From Rosellinia necatrix (taxonomy: Eukaryota; Ascomycota; Sordariomycetes; Xylariales; Xylariaceae): DNA of 64,000 bases. Position 1 is the first letter of the stretch. Every line of letters starts with the position of its first letter. Both the position numbers and the translations under genes were made by a program. The notes under the pieces were generated by a model. The model saw only the letters and a list, made by a program, of their open reading frames with translations. It was not told the DNA's origin and made no database searches. Shown here piece by piece: positions 11,201-23,054 of this stretch. The stretch covers positions 1,302,001 to 1,366,000 of the forward strand of contig JAGYVD010000005.1 in the NCBI GenBank assembly GCA_021209875.1. The letters run 5' to 3'.

Positions 11201-14200
11201 ACGCGAGCGCCAGTTGCAAGCTGAGAGGGAGAGATATAGGACTGACAAGGAAGCTATGATACCTCGCCAGTATCAGACGCATAGGGAAATGGACAACGAA
11301 TACTACAGCAGTGATACGGGCTTCGTTCAGCCCGAAAAGATTGTGGCAACGTGGGAAGTTCTGCCTCCCGTAGACAACTTCACCGAGGATGAGAGCGGAT
11401 TGTTCGAGAAAGCATACTTGGATTTTCCTAAACAATGGGGACGAGTTTCGGAACCCCTGACCAACAGGGATTTTGGTACAGCCATTCAGTTTTATTATCT
11501 CAAAAAAGAGAAAGAGGAGCTTAACCTAAAAGCAAAGCTCAAAAGACAGCCCAAAAAGCGCAAAAGGGGCCGTGGGAAAATGCGATCGAGTGCTTTGGTG
11601 TCGGAACTTGGAAATGGAGACAACGACAACGAAGAATCACAAGAGACAGGGGAGAATGGTGAAAGGCGGCGACCTCGTAGGGCGGCTGCACCTACGTTCA
11701 ACTCGGAAGCGACCCCCGCTACGGACGGTGAGGGTGGGACTCCTGCGGGTACTCCTGGAAGGAGAGGTGCGGCCGGAATTAGAGCCGATGGAACTGCTGA
11801 AAAGCCCAAAAGGGGCCGTCGAGCAAAGGAAAAGGAGCAAAAACCACCGAGAGTTGCTGTCACGCTTGCTGCAGCGCCTTCTCCTGGCTCGACGCCCTCT
11901 TCAGCCGCGAAAGGTAACCGCTCACGTTCCGCGTCCAGACCCCAAGGCTTGGTGGATTGGATTGGTCAACCAGCTCAAGACGAAATTGCTCGCCTTCCTC
12001 CTCAGTACGAGTTGGCCCCAAATCCGGGACAGTCGTCGGCCTCAGGGATCCCTATGCAACCCTATCCACAGACGCAGCCCCTCGTTAGCCCCGAGAGGGG
12101 TGGCCCTCCTTCCATGCCAGATGTTATGGCTCCTCCGCCTTTGCGACCGGAGCCACCGCCACAGCCTACAGTGGCCGTACTCGACATAGGCCAACCAACA
12201 CCCCCGGATCGCAAATCCGGTGGACAGCCATCGAGTTATTGGAGTGTGCCTGAAGCCGCCGAATTCCCTTCGTTACTGAAGTCGTTCGGGAGTGATTGGG
12301 CTGCCATTGCCTCTCATATGCGAACCAAAACCGCGGTCATGGTACGTGTATCCCGTTCCCTGAACATTGTCATATAACTCTATTAACTTTAGTAAGGTTA
12401 AAAACTACTACACTCGCCGAAAAGATAGCACCGACTGGGAATCCATAGTCAAAGAGGCCGACGACAGAAAACATCGGGGAGAGAAGCGGCCACCCCCTCC
12501 TGTATTGGCCACAAGTACCAAAAAGCGCTACGATACCTCAAGTAATCGGCCACTTGCAGCAGCCGATGCAATCATGGAAGAGGTGCCCACGTCCAAGATA
12601 GAACACCCTCCTAGCAGCCAGTCAATGAGCGGTCGCTTCAACGTCCCTATTGCTGCTCAACCTCAGCCCCAAGTTGCCCAATCCTCTTTCATTCAGACGA
12701 CATCGGCGCCTTCAGCCATGCCTGGTCACCTCATTCCTCAAGTAGGATCGCAACCCCTCTCCCAGCCAACTACACAGACAATGTCACCGGGTTCTCGGCC
12801 GTCGAGGGCGCCTCTCCCATTCCCCGATCGTGAGCGTGAACCATTCCCCCAACAAACCGTTCGCACTCCCTTAGTCTCGAAGCCGACTCATTCCGCTACA
12901 TCGTCGATATCAGAATCACCGGCGAGGCATCCTCTGCCCGGCTCTATGTTAGATCCTCAAGCTGAACGGCCGAAGTCCGAACCAAGGCCTACCCAAGAAC
13001 CACCCCGCCAACAAGAACGAACACAGATGCGCGTCAAGCAAGAACCGGATCTTGCTCCTCAACATGAGTTTTACAATGGACCCCCCGCGTCAATCCGCGC
13101 CCCACCACCATCGCGTGTGGAGACAATGCCATTATCATCACGGCCAGTAGAGCCCCCTCGTGGTCCAGCACAAGCGCCTCCGGCACCTTATGCAGTTCTT
13201 CAGCATCAACCGGGCCGAGGCTTCATGAGCGAGCCAACTCCATCCTCCCCCATACCACCTCGGTCTATACTAACACTCTCCCGGCCATTATCCGGCACCG
13301 GCGGAGCTGAGCCGTATAACACCCCGCCAGCTCAGCGTACTCCACCATCATCTGCTCCTGTACCACCTCGCGCCCCCAAAACCTCTAACTTGATGGCACT
13401 CCTAAACGATGATCCGCCGGCTCCTCCTAAGCGAGTAGCCGAAATACCCGCAGTACCCAAGTCGTCATCAACCCCTCCACCTCACCCTAATCTCTCGAAG
13501 CCACCACCTCCTCCGCCGCCTCCCCCATCCCATGTGCGCCGTGATTCCGGTATTCCGGAAGCGCAACCTTACGGTTATGGACGTAATCCACCACCACCGC
13601 CACCATCTTCGATGCCATCACTAAAGCCGTACACCGCTTCTCCTCAGGCTCAGTCTTTGAGCACCCCAAGACACATGCCTCTAGAGGGAACTTCCGAACG
13701 AGACTATTATGGGGGCCGTCCACGCCCTTTCCCACCTACAGCAGCCAATTCTCCTCAGAACACGCCTCATTACCAGCCTCCTACTCAGGCCCCGCCAGCG
13801 CAGTATCAATCGCAAGCGTCATACCCTTATGGAGCACCAATTCAACCACAGCCACCAAACGCCCCATCACCGTTAGCCCAATATGCTCCTCATCAATCCA
13901 CTCCGAGAAGCCATGAGCCCCCGTCTTCAGGCAGAGAATCCGGGTGGCCTGGTCAGAATACAGGTCACCCACTCCAACAACAACATCCACAGCACCCACA
14001 ACAATATTCACAACAGCATCCGCAACATCCACAACATCCACAACATCCACAACATCCACAACACCCACAACACCCACAGCACCCACAGCACCCACAGCAC
14101 CCACAGCACCCGCAGCACCCACAGCACCCGCAGCAGCAGCAACCTCCGCAACAACAACAACAACAACAACAGCAGCAGCAGCAACAACCGCAACAACAGC

Positions 14201-14644
14201 AACAACCAGCATGGGCCTCGCATCCACCGCAGCCCCCTAAGTCGACGCAGCCTCAGCCAACCCAGTCGGCTTGGGCCGCACAGCATGCTACTGTGCCAAA
14301 ACCCCCTCAGTCGAGCAGTTCGATCCCACCGCAGGCTTCGTGGGCCAGCGGCCCTCCGCCACCCCGAGGGCATGATCCGATGGCGCTACGTGATAATTAT
14401 CCGTCATCACGTATGCAACAACCCTTGCAGGTATCTTATACTCCTTCCTCACGTCCCCCCGAACCGCCTCCCCCGCAAGGTCCTACAGGCTATGCTCGGT
14501 ATGGCAACAGCAGCAACAATAATAACATGCCTATGTCCGCGCGGGACCCGCGGGATCCAGGTCCTCAAAGGGGTTATGCGACTGGCGGCTACGACACAAT
14601 GTATCAACCTCGGGGACAAGAATTACGAGATGTACAACTTCGTG

Positions 14645-14686
<42 letters not shown>

Positions 14687-14775
14687 CGCCGCAGCCACCG
14701 TCTGTCCTACAACAGCATTTGAGGGATAGACATCCCTACGATCGCTCGCATTCAGATAAATATGGGAGGCAGTGA
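8299..14775 (+). CDS. snt1: SANT-domain corepressor, SNT1/NCoR-like (Set3-type complex)
   Basis: A very large nuclear protein (about 2,100 residues). Coding sequence is clear from 8426 to 12341, then a 55 bp intron (GTACGT, ending TAAG at 12396), then 12397-14775. The N-terminal 290 residues are SR- and RGG-rich (for example RRRSRSRDRSPDRRS, FRGRGRGGRGRGW), followed by disordered sequence. SANT domain 1 lies at about 11330-11530 (ATWEVLPPVDNFTEDESGLF ... TAIQFYYLKKEKEEL). SANT domain 2 spans the intron at about 12230-12480 (SSYWSVPEAAEFPSLLKSFG ... VMVKNYYTRRKDSTDW). Paired SANT domains of this kind define the SNT1/NCoR/SMRT corepressors that scaffold histone deacetylase complexes. The tail is Pro-rich with QHP repeats and poly-Q. 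The start is unresolved: the frame is closed by TGA at 8406-8408, just before a good acceptor (CTAAC at 8408, CCCAG at 8425). One candidate first exon is 8299-8351 with donor GTGTAG, but the donor is weak. Confidence 0.85.
13990..14208 (+). repeat. CARCAYCCR minisatellite and CAA/CAG run (QHP repeats and poly-Q)
   Basis: Within the SANT corepressor gene, about a dozen tandem 9 bp units of the form CAACATCCA / CAGCACCCA encode Gln-His-Pro repeats up to about 14130. They pass directly into a CAA/CAG run encoding poly-glutamine to about 14208. A second poly-Q run lies at about 14645-14690. Units near the left are CAACATCCA and later ones CAGCACCCA, which suggests local homogenisation of neighbouring units. 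Confidence 0.85.
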
Positions 14776-15718
14776 CCCGTCTAGTTGCAATATGTGGTGT
14801 TCATATATATATAGTGAGGAGCACAATACATATAAAAAATATTAAAAAAAAAAAGAAGCTCTATGACTTCGCCTGTTCTGTATACCCTCTCTAGGAGGCC
14901 AGTAATGAGTGTGCTTATTTACGGTATATCATGTTTTCTGGGCTTGATGTCGGAAGATCCGATATATCATTAACCCTCTCCCGGATCGGTGCGAACTCGC
15001 TTACGTTGCAGGTTTCTACTTCGCAATCAACACTTTGTCAAGTAGACTGCTGGGGGAAAAGCGTGGGAACCATGGCTTAGTTTTAGTGTCAGCCATTTTG
15101 GGGAAATGGCGTCTTGCTCGTTGAGGCGGATTTGAACGGAGACGAGAGCGAAATAAGTTTTATACAAGAACTTAAATTCTATTTTAGCAGGCTAAAATTC
15201 CCATAGCGACAACGCTATGTGCATGACTACAAGAGACTGTAGGTGAATTTATGTCTGAATAGGGAATCAATCTTGCTCCGCCTCATGCAATGCTACCAAT
15301 CCGCATGGACATGTGTCTCACCCGATCCAAGCCCCAACGCGAGACATATTTAATTGGCCTTCGTCCACCATCTTCATCCCTTCCCTCCTATAAATTCTAT
15401 GGGCCGACATTCGTCAGGGTGCTCTGCAAGCCAAGTTCGAGGCTGAGTTAAGGACTAGTTTGACCCCTGGTCTTACCTCTAGATCCCAAGAAATTCTACA
15501 GACGGCGTATTCTTCACCTGCCGTTCACCCACTGAACAAAGCCAATCAATCAGGATTTTCAATTACGTCCCCGCAATTGAGGGAGGAAAAGACCAGAGAA
15601 ACGGAACCAGAAAAGAAAGAAGGGGATTTTCGATGGTGACCAATTGCGCCTGACACTGTCCGCCGACCAGAGGCTGCTGGCGCGCTTGGCTAGCCACTGG
15701 GCCTAGATCCGACCGACA
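14776..15718. other. Intergenic region
   Basis: No gene is seen. The left end has an AT-rich 3' untranslated stretch with TATATATATAT and an A-rich run at about 14830-14855 that could serve as polyadenylation signals of the SANT gene. The right end is the 5' flank of the GC-rich gene that begins at 15719. Confidence 0.45.
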
Positions 15719-16032
15719 ATGTCGCCGAGGGTGAACAGGAGCAGGGCAGGCGGCGTGGCGGCGGCAGCGTGGTCCCGCGACGCCAGGCCGAACGCGTCGG
15801 GCGTGACGTACAGCCGGAGCTCGTACTACTACGACCGCGAGTTCTCGGACAGCATCCTCTACTTCGACAGCGACCTCGGCGGCAGGTACGCGGAGCGCGA
15901 GGACCACTTCGTCCACGGCCGCGTCCTGCAGTCCGCCGGCGGCGGCGGCGGCTCCGGCTCCGGCGGTTCCGGCGACGACGACTCCGCATATGAGCTGAAG
16001 GCCTACGCTGCCGCCGGACGGTCCCCCACGCA

Positions 16033-16084
<52 letters not shown>

Positions 16085-16798
16085 CAGACCACGCCGCGCT
16101 TCAGCAAGTGGGCCCTCCCGTCGCTCTCGGAGATGGTGGCGGAGAGCGGCGACGACGACGACGATGCGCTCGGCCCGAGGTACAAGAGCGGCCACTCCGG
16201 CACAGCCGAGGCGTGGACGAAACCGTCCGGGGCGCGGTCGTATGCGCGCGAAAGCGCCACCACCACCCCTACCGCCCCCGCGCCGCCGGCAGACGGGTCG
16301 ACGATCGCGGGCCTCGACGTCCAGAGCATCGCCCAAGGCGTCGTGGTCGCCGCGGACATCCTCGTGCGCCTGGCCGAGACCTACCAGCGCGCCCGCGACG
16401 GCGACGGCGACGGCGGCGGCGGCGGCGGACTGCTGGCGGCGGATGTAGTGGACCCTTACCACCTCGAAGCCGGACCGCCGTCGCGGCGGGCGGCACGGAA
16501 TAGCCCCGCGCCGCCCCGCGCGCTCGTCGAGGTCCGGGGGTTCCCGGGCGATGCGGCGACGGTGGCGGCGGCGGCGGGGGCGTCGTGGATGGTCGGGATC
16601 AAAACCTGCTACTACCTCCTGGCGACGGTCGTCTTCGGCGTCATGGCGAGCTTCGGGTTCGCGCTGTGGTGGGCCCGGTCCCGCGGCGACGTCTCCGCCG
16701 GGTTCACCATCGGCGGGTACCTGGTCGCCGTGGACGCGCTGTTCGTGGCCGTCGCCGGCGTCGTGCACCGGCCGGCGTGTCGGTGCTGGAAGGCGTGA
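15719..16798 (+). CDS. Hypothetical poly-Q protein with two C-terminal membrane segments
   Basis: A single-exon frame of 359 residues in a markedly GC-rich block, with codons ending almost always in G or C, unlike the neighbours. The order is: Arg/Ala-rich N-terminus, a Tyr/Asp-rich segment (SSYYYDREFSDSILYFDSDL), a Gly/Ser linker, about 20 glutamines encoded by CAG/CAA, an acidic run (GDDDDDALG), a folded-looking segment (IAGLDVQSIAQGVVVAADIL), a second Gly/Asp linker, and two hydrophobic helices near residues 297-319 (CYYLLATVVFGVMASFGFAL) and 329-349 (FTIGGYLVAVDALFVAVAGV). The protein ends in HRPACRCWKA, a Cys-rich tail. It is probably a small integral membrane protein with a long disordered cytosolic part; the function is unknown. 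The opposite strand is also open over the whole stretch, but it translates to Arg/low-complexity sequence, so I prefer this strand. Confidence 0.6.
16029..16088 (+). repeat. CAG/CAA trinucleotide run (poly-Q)
   Basis: About 20 consecutive CAG/CAA codons, mostly pure CAG in the middle, lie inside the poly-Q membrane protein gene. A pure CAG core of this length is expected to vary in copy number between strains. Confidence 0.9.
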
Positions 16799-17841
16799 AT
16801 AAGAAGTGGTGCTGGTGGCCTGAATGGGGGCAAGGGGAAAGGGGGGTTTGGGGGAGAAAGGGTTTTTTTTTTTCTTTTGGGATGGGGTCGGGGTTGACCT
16901 CACGGGGCAAAAGGGTGGTGATCGTGATACGGCGAATTGGCTCTCGGGGCTGCTAAATTGATGTATCTTTGCTTTCTCCGCTCCGGATCTTTTGTTTTGA
17001 CGTCGTGCCTGCTTGCTGGGTTATAAGGGGGTAAAACGTGAGGATGATGTCGGTGCTGTTTGGAAATTGCAAAGACAAAAAAAAAAAAAAAAAAGGCGAA
17101 AACATATGTATGTGCGATGCTTGTGTTTTGTTTTTGTTTTGTTCTTAGCTCCGGCGATCTTACGTTTTATCTCTGTAAACCATAACTTTCTTACCTGTGA
17201 AATATTAAGATGATTTGGTGTATTATCATAGCCTAAGTTGGTTGTATCTGTTGTGAATTCCGTGGCGTCTGTATTATACAAACACTACGAGATTACATTC
17301 AATTAGACGAGCAGATTCTGCTTTCAAGGGTAAATAGGGTATATTGGTATATCATAGACGCGTAAATACTGCGGCGACTGGAGGGTCACCCAACACTACA
17401 ATGTTCCTAATGTTTTATCTGCAACAAACTCATCTCCCAAACCGACATACTTCTCCAATCCACATGTCTGTCTCCTCACCCAGTGCATAAAAGCTAGGCG
17501 CTAGTATATACCAATCGCGAGACCTTCCTCTCGCCGTGGCTATCAAGTTTGTGGCGGCTTACGTCTGCTGACCCCCCGAGGGTGGCAGATAATAGGCCAG
17601 AATTTCGTCCTCAGAAGTGTGGTAGTCCACCTAAATATATGATATGCATCCATAGGAACGAGCGTAGTCCGAAACACGTGGCCCTCAAGGCTTCTATAGT
17701 CTTATAGCGTAACTCTAGAGTAAAGTATGGCACTGTCCTTCCATATTAGGTAATTCCATGTCGTATAGCGCCGAATATGCGCCCTCGCTAACTCAATTTT
17801 TGTACGTCTGCACACCGAACATGTATACTCGTGTCAATAGG
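16799..17841. other. Intergenic region between convergent genes
   Basis: This is about 1 kb between the poly-Q gene (plus) and the glycoprotein gene (minus), so both ends are 3' flanks. It holds a T10-type tract near 16861, an A18 tract near 17079 and AT-rich sequence. No coding frame was recognised. Confidence 0.5.
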
Positions 17842-18739
17842 TCAAGGCGGCAATTCGTGTCGGACGTGCGTTTGTTCGTGAACTTCGGCAATGTACTGGG
17901 GCGACAGCTCGTATACCTCGGGCCCGCCGCGGGGAAATGAATATGAAGTAGGTTTAGGATGAGGGCCGTTTTTTAGGTATGGGTCGTATGGCTCGTGCGC
18001 CTCCTCTCCGTAAGAGTTGTTGATCCTGCTGGCAGACGTGTCCGGGTGTGCAGATAATTCGGCCAATTTCATTTTCTGCTTTGGCCGGAAACCAAAGAAA
18101 TAGTATGCCGCCCCTGCGAGAATGGCGACGACGAAAATACCAGACACCGTACCGCCTACAACAGCGCCAATATTAACCCCTTTAGAGCTGGACTCGGGCG
18201 CTGTCGTCGTGGTCGTAGTTGATGTGGTTGATGTGGTTGATGCAGTCGATGTAGTTGACGTCGTGAAAGAAGTTGAACTAGTGTAACCAGAGTACACGCA
18301 ATTATCCACGCTGAAGTACGTCCAGGTAGAGTTGTAACAGACGCTCGTTTCGGCAAGTGTAAGGTTATTAGCTGAGCATACCGGGTCTTTCGGGTCGTCG
18401 CCGTAAATGGTCGCTAAAATCGTATTGTTAGTGTTAGCCACATGTTGACATCTGCTTTGATTTGAGAGTGGAATATAGTAAGTAGTTGAGATCCCAGGTA
18501 AGGACACAACGTAACATACTCGTGCAGCCCTCGCCCAAGTCCCCTATCATAAAGCTGACAGTACCTAAGGTGATCTTCTTGCATTCACCTGAACCCGTAC
18601 TATCTTTCACTTCGATCGACTTCGCGAACGTGCGACAGTCTTCATCGCTAAACGTCAATATGCTCGAAGCATCAACGATGAGCAGGACGCCGAGAGCCCA
18701 AGCCGCTAACAGCGGCGCGCCTATGTCGTAATATCTCAT
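17842..18739 (-). CDS. Secreted/type I membrane glycoprotein, Ser/Thr-rich, unknown function
   Basis: Two exons on the minus strand: 18739-18520 and 18413-17842, joined in phase 1 through an intron with donor GTATGT and acceptor ATTTTAG preceded by CTAACACTAAC. The 263-residue product starts with a hydrophobic signal peptide (MRYYDIGAPLLAAWALGVLL). Next is a Cys-containing ectodomain of about 100 residues with N-glycosylation sites (NLT, NST) and cysteines at GECKK, GEGCT, DPVCS, SVCYNS and DNCVY. A Ser/Thr stalk (SFTTSTTSTASTTSTTSTTT) is followed by one transmembrane helix at residues about 153-182 (GAVVGGTVSGIFVVAILAGA) and an 81-residue cytosolic tail with Tyr/Pro motifs. This layout resembles the Mid2/Wsc type of cell-wall sensors common in Pezizomycotina, but the ectodomain family was not recognised, so a sensor role is inference. 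Confidence 0.8.
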
Positions 18740-21700
18740 CCCCTCTTAGTCTTCGTAAAAATCGGCAGCGCGTTGAGTAGAAGGTCAAATGTCGTAAGCG
18801 CAGAGCGCTACGCTTGAGCTCGAACTGTGGCAAAAGATATCACACAATACGGGGAGATACTAAACGGATGTCATGCAAAGGAGGGGTTTCCCTCGCGAGA
18901 TGCAAAACGAACAAATCCCGAGATCATGGTCGGAAAGCCACTAGATATGGGCTGTATGTAGGCAAATGTGTGATCCCTACCTGGCTAAGTCTAGATTGGT
19001 GTAGTGACAAGTTGATGGTAATCCACCGACTTATTATATGGCCCTGAGGCCGGATGAGCTAGACTAATCGGCGGCTCCCTCCGCAATAGTTTAATAATTG
19101 ATCCATATTTACCCTAGTGTAAGGCTTATGGAATTACACTAAACTCTTCCCAGTATTTACAGAGTAAATGACGCGCCTGAACAGGGAGCAGCGCGGTTAT
19201 TCGCTGACGTTGAAAGAGTTCTGGCGTTCCAGTCCCCCGTGAAATTATTATTAAAGGGGTATTGATGCCAGTATAAATACTGTAGATCCCGACCCAGGTG
19301 ACTAGCTATGAATCTCAACAAGCTATGGTTAGTTACTTGTGCACATGGTAGTGTGACACATAGTCCTACGATGCTACAAGAGTTTGTGGCATCCCAACTC
19401 CTAGCAGAATCCCGACAAAAGGATAGGGCCGACGATCTGCGACAGTTGATTGGCACACGACCGTGAGGTAGTAGCCTAAATAAAGACTATTTTTTTCAGC
19501 TGCGTGGTGCATACCGAGAGGATGTGGGAAAACGGTGAAGGGGAAAACCATGTAAAACCTGCTGCTGCCCCCAAACCCTGATGTCGCCAAGGTGGCGCCG
19601 GGTCTTGGACACCAATCCACCCAATGAGCTGAAACTCAGATGCATTGCGCACTGTAGATATCGGTAGATAATAGGTCTAGCGACCATGCTGCCATCCGTT
19701 GTTGTCATTCCGGGGGCTGGCTAAGAGTGGCATGGCGTAAGACTCGGCCGGTCGACCTGTCAGCAAAAAAGGACACTGTCTCACGAGGCACCGCCATCTT
19801 TGAACATGCGATTTCCCCTTCGGAAAATACGCCGGTATGAAACTTCCATACTATCGGTGTCGCCAAATTTAAAGGTTTGGGTTTTAAGAGAGAAAGTCTT
19901 ATGAGCACACGTTCTAGTGACTGTGGAATAACCATTCTCTCATGGGAAATCTTTGAAAAAAAAAAATTTTTGGATAGAAAAATACAAGTCCAGTTAGAAT
20001 ACGGCATTTACCGCAACACGTCTTGGCGAATTCCCCAGCTCGGGTTGTGGCTGAGACAACTGAGCACGGGCAGGCATTTCATAATCATTGAGGATGGCAC
20101 TCATTAGGCTGGAGCCAGCAATGTCGTTTGGTTGGCTATGTTGCTCTACACTAGCTAAAAGAAAGGGATAGAGGGCCATGACGATGGCAGCATACTGTGA
20201 GTGTTATACAACTCGCGGCAGATGCTGGGTAATACACTAGTAGATGAAGAAGAAAAAAAGGAAGTATGCATGGAGAGGACGAACTACTGAGCTTTGTCCT
20301 TCATGTATTATTCATTCAACACCCTTCATTGCTGAGCGAGAAAGAAAGTGGAGGATATCGTATCATAGTTGACAGTAGCATTCTCTAAAAAAAAAAAAAA
20401 CTTGGGGCCTGTAGTTTCAAACCAGTCAGTTTCATATAACATACATATCACAACGGCCTTTTGGCCTCTGGAGGCAATGCGCAGTGCGCGCCCTCGGAGC
20501 AAGCAAATAAGCAAACAAAAACATGCTCATCCCTCATAACTTATCGTTTCATCTACGCCCGGCCGCCGGGGCCGCCCAGCGCGCTCGTCCCAGCAGCTTC
20601 GTCGCCGCCTCCTCCTCCTCCTCCTGCATCGTCCTTCCACGCGGCGAACATGAGCTTTCCGAGCCCTAAATTGCTGAGACGCTCGTCGGCGGCGACCCCC
20701 CGCCACGCCTGCGTCGACCGGAGTCCGTTGGACCGGCCCTCTCGAGGTCGTCGCCGTGCCACGCGCGCCCTGGATGTCCGCCGCCACCGGCTTGCCGAGC
20801 TCGGCCCCCAACACGGCTGCCAGGTTGGTGTCCGGCGTCAGCTTTGTGACTTGGTGGCTCGGTCTTTGGCGGTTAGTTACAGCTTTTACGGCGATGATGT
20901 AGTGAAGTAGATGATGGGACGATGTTTTGAGGCGAGTTCTTCAATTTCTCCCGGTAGTTTCTCGTCCGCTTGGCCCCAATATATATATATATAGTGTACG
21001 TGTGTGTGTCTGCCTTCCGAGTAATAGCGCTAGCATCGCTCCCAGACTAGGATGTGAACCAACGACCAACCAAACGACTCACATGTGGCTAATGTGTTTT
21101 GTCATGGCATGTCTACACGCCCTATAAACGACATAGCCTAGTTCCCTATTTGGTATCATTTGACCCAGAAGAGACCATCACAGCCAGCTGCAAGAAGGTT
21201 GCTTGGTAGTTATTATTGCGCATACGGCAGGGTAAACAAAGCCAGTTTAATGCCTTGGCAAGTTATAGGCAAATCAAATTTATTCCTATCTTTCGTAAGC
21301 CACCGGCGTGGCTCATCGTCCTCGGATTTTACACCCGGCCGGGTCGGCTAGTTACCTATTCATTTGCCCCTTATTCTCTCGGGATCCGCCTCCGTGTCTC
21401 ACCGAACTTATTGGTGCCGGCACCCTGACGCTATAGCCTACCCGAGTCAATGTAAGTATATCTCGGTGTGGTGAGGATCAGATCAGGAGCCACATATCCA
21501 AGATGCGATAGTGATGACGAGCCGATAATTCTCCTTCCCGTACGGGCTATCTCAGAGCAAGCCTCGGCTCCTTCGAGGGTGAAGCTGCACACGTGGCTTA
21601 ATGTTGCCTTCGCACTTGCACGCGCTATGATTTCCTCTCATGGATTTTCCCGCGAGTGTATGATAGGGGTATCCCTAGTTCAATATCGTCTACTTTCTCC

Positions 21701-23054
21701 AAGTATAATCTTCTTGGTTAAAGATGCCCCCGAAGAGCAATGAATATGGGTGAGACGAAAGGGTAACAAATAATAGTGATATTAGAACCCATGCCTTGAA
21801 ACTTATGAACTTTGCTATATCGATCAAATAAAGAGCTAGGTAGGTATCCGAAATACCATCGAATGCAACAAGCGCTCATATTTCTCTTGAGTATAGTTGC
21901 TTCGGAGCCTTGAATGAAACGCAATAGCGCCCTTTCTGTTTAATACGTCACTGATACCAAAACCTTGCACCTAGGGGATGATTCTTGGTCAGGTGAAATA
22001 AAGGGGGGTATGGCAAAGGTTCTTCGTAGATGAGTTTAACGAGGAGAAGGCAAATGGCACGAGCTGTATACAGACGATGTTGAACTTTCTCCAATATACT
22101 TTAGGTAGGTAGTTAGATAAGACCCTGGCCACAGGAGCGCGGCGAGGTTGGCCATCTCAAGCCAACGCCATGCATGGCATACCAACCGACCGCATCACGA
22201 CGAACGCCATTGCGTCGGGTGCCAGGGGCACAGCAGACTGCGGGGGGTCCGGGCACGGGCTACGGTACCAGCCGTTCCTATACGTGCTACCCTCGGCCTC
22301 CGCCGACGGGCCGGCGGCGGCGTCGCGACCCCGGACAAATGGCCTAAACCCGCGGTCTGAGAGCTGCTTTTATGTGCGCCAGGGGACCGAGGACCTGCGT
22401 ACGCGGTGGGTGCCCCGTCGTCCCCTCGGCCGGCTGCTGTTCCGACCTCTTGCCTCAACAAGGGGGCCCCCGGCGCCGAGGATGCCTGGGAGGCTCCTCT
22501 CCCTCCCCCCGCGCCCCCGAGGGTGCCTCATACATACACTCGCTCGCTGCGCGTCTCCCAGGAGAATGCAATAGCTAGGTCTTAATTTCGGGCGCCGGGC
22601 ATCTGCCTCCGAGGACCACCGACAAAGTCACCATATGTGTGGTCAAGATTGAGTAGACAAGAGATACGGAAGAGTGATGGTCTCGCGAAATGTGCACGTG
22701 GGTGTGATCTTCGAATACGAGTCAAATGTGGTGTAAGGGAATGCGTAAGACCACGCGATCAATGTTTTGATTATCATTAACGTCACCGATGATTCGGTGA
22801 ATGCGTGCGTATGTATGACTGTAGACCTAAAACCTCCCAATGCCGATGCAAAAACCATATCCAACCCCCGCCTGCGCTTGCCCCAGTCCGTGCCGCTTAT
22901 ATAGTATGTCTAATATACAACCTTCTCCTCACAATATTTGGAGACTATCAAGTATCGGATCGCTGCTGAGAGAACCGGCTTGACGTGTAAGAATGTTTTA
23001 ACCCCCATTACTATAAAGAGCTTGGGCAACGTCGAATATTTCGAGAGCAGAGCT
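18740..23054. other. 4.3 kb gene-poor region
   Basis: I find no gene I can defend. Observations: AT-rich sequence at 18800-20450 with A-tracts near 19958 and 20388; a GC-rich block at 20560-20840 where the minus strand reads protein-like fragments in two frames (TPDTNLAAVLGAELGKPVAA, and ADERLSNLGLGKLMFAAWK) that could be a relic or a small unmodelled gene; and a second GC-rich block at 22160-22570 whose long open frame (134 residues, plus) has no recognisable feature. The right end is the 3' flank of the minus-strand gene at 23055. Confidence 0.5.
20553..20850 (-). pseudogene. Possible coding fragment in a GC-rich block
   Basis: On the minus strand one frame reads LTPDTNLAAVLGAELGKPVA, right after a plausible acceptor (CTAAC near 20866, then ACAAAG). 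Another frame then reads RSTQAWRGVAADERLSNLGL and GKLMFAAWKDDAGG to a stop at 20553. The two frames would need a shift near 20740 to form one protein. The family is unknown. It could equally be GC-biased noise. Confidence 0.2.

Noticed and set aside
13781..14373. Minus-strand frames of poly-Val/Ala or poly-Leu/Trp under the SANT gene
   Set aside because: They are complements of the QHP and poly-Q repeats and have no independent protein features.
13883..14722. 279-codon plus-strand frame of Asn/His/Ser repeats
   Set aside because: It is an alternate-frame translation of the same QHP and CAA/CAG repeats.
15563..16903. 446-codon minus-strand open frame opposite the poly-Q membrane protein
   Set aside because: It translates to Arg/Pro/Val-rich low-complexity sequence and a poly-Leu run opposite the CAG tract, as expected for the complement of a GC-rich gene. 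The plus strand gives balanced segments and two membrane helices.
22170..22574. 134-codon plus-strand open frame in a GC-rich block
   Set aside because: It is Arg/Pro/Gly-rich with no domain, no clear start context and no splice support, and is likely to be open by base composition.
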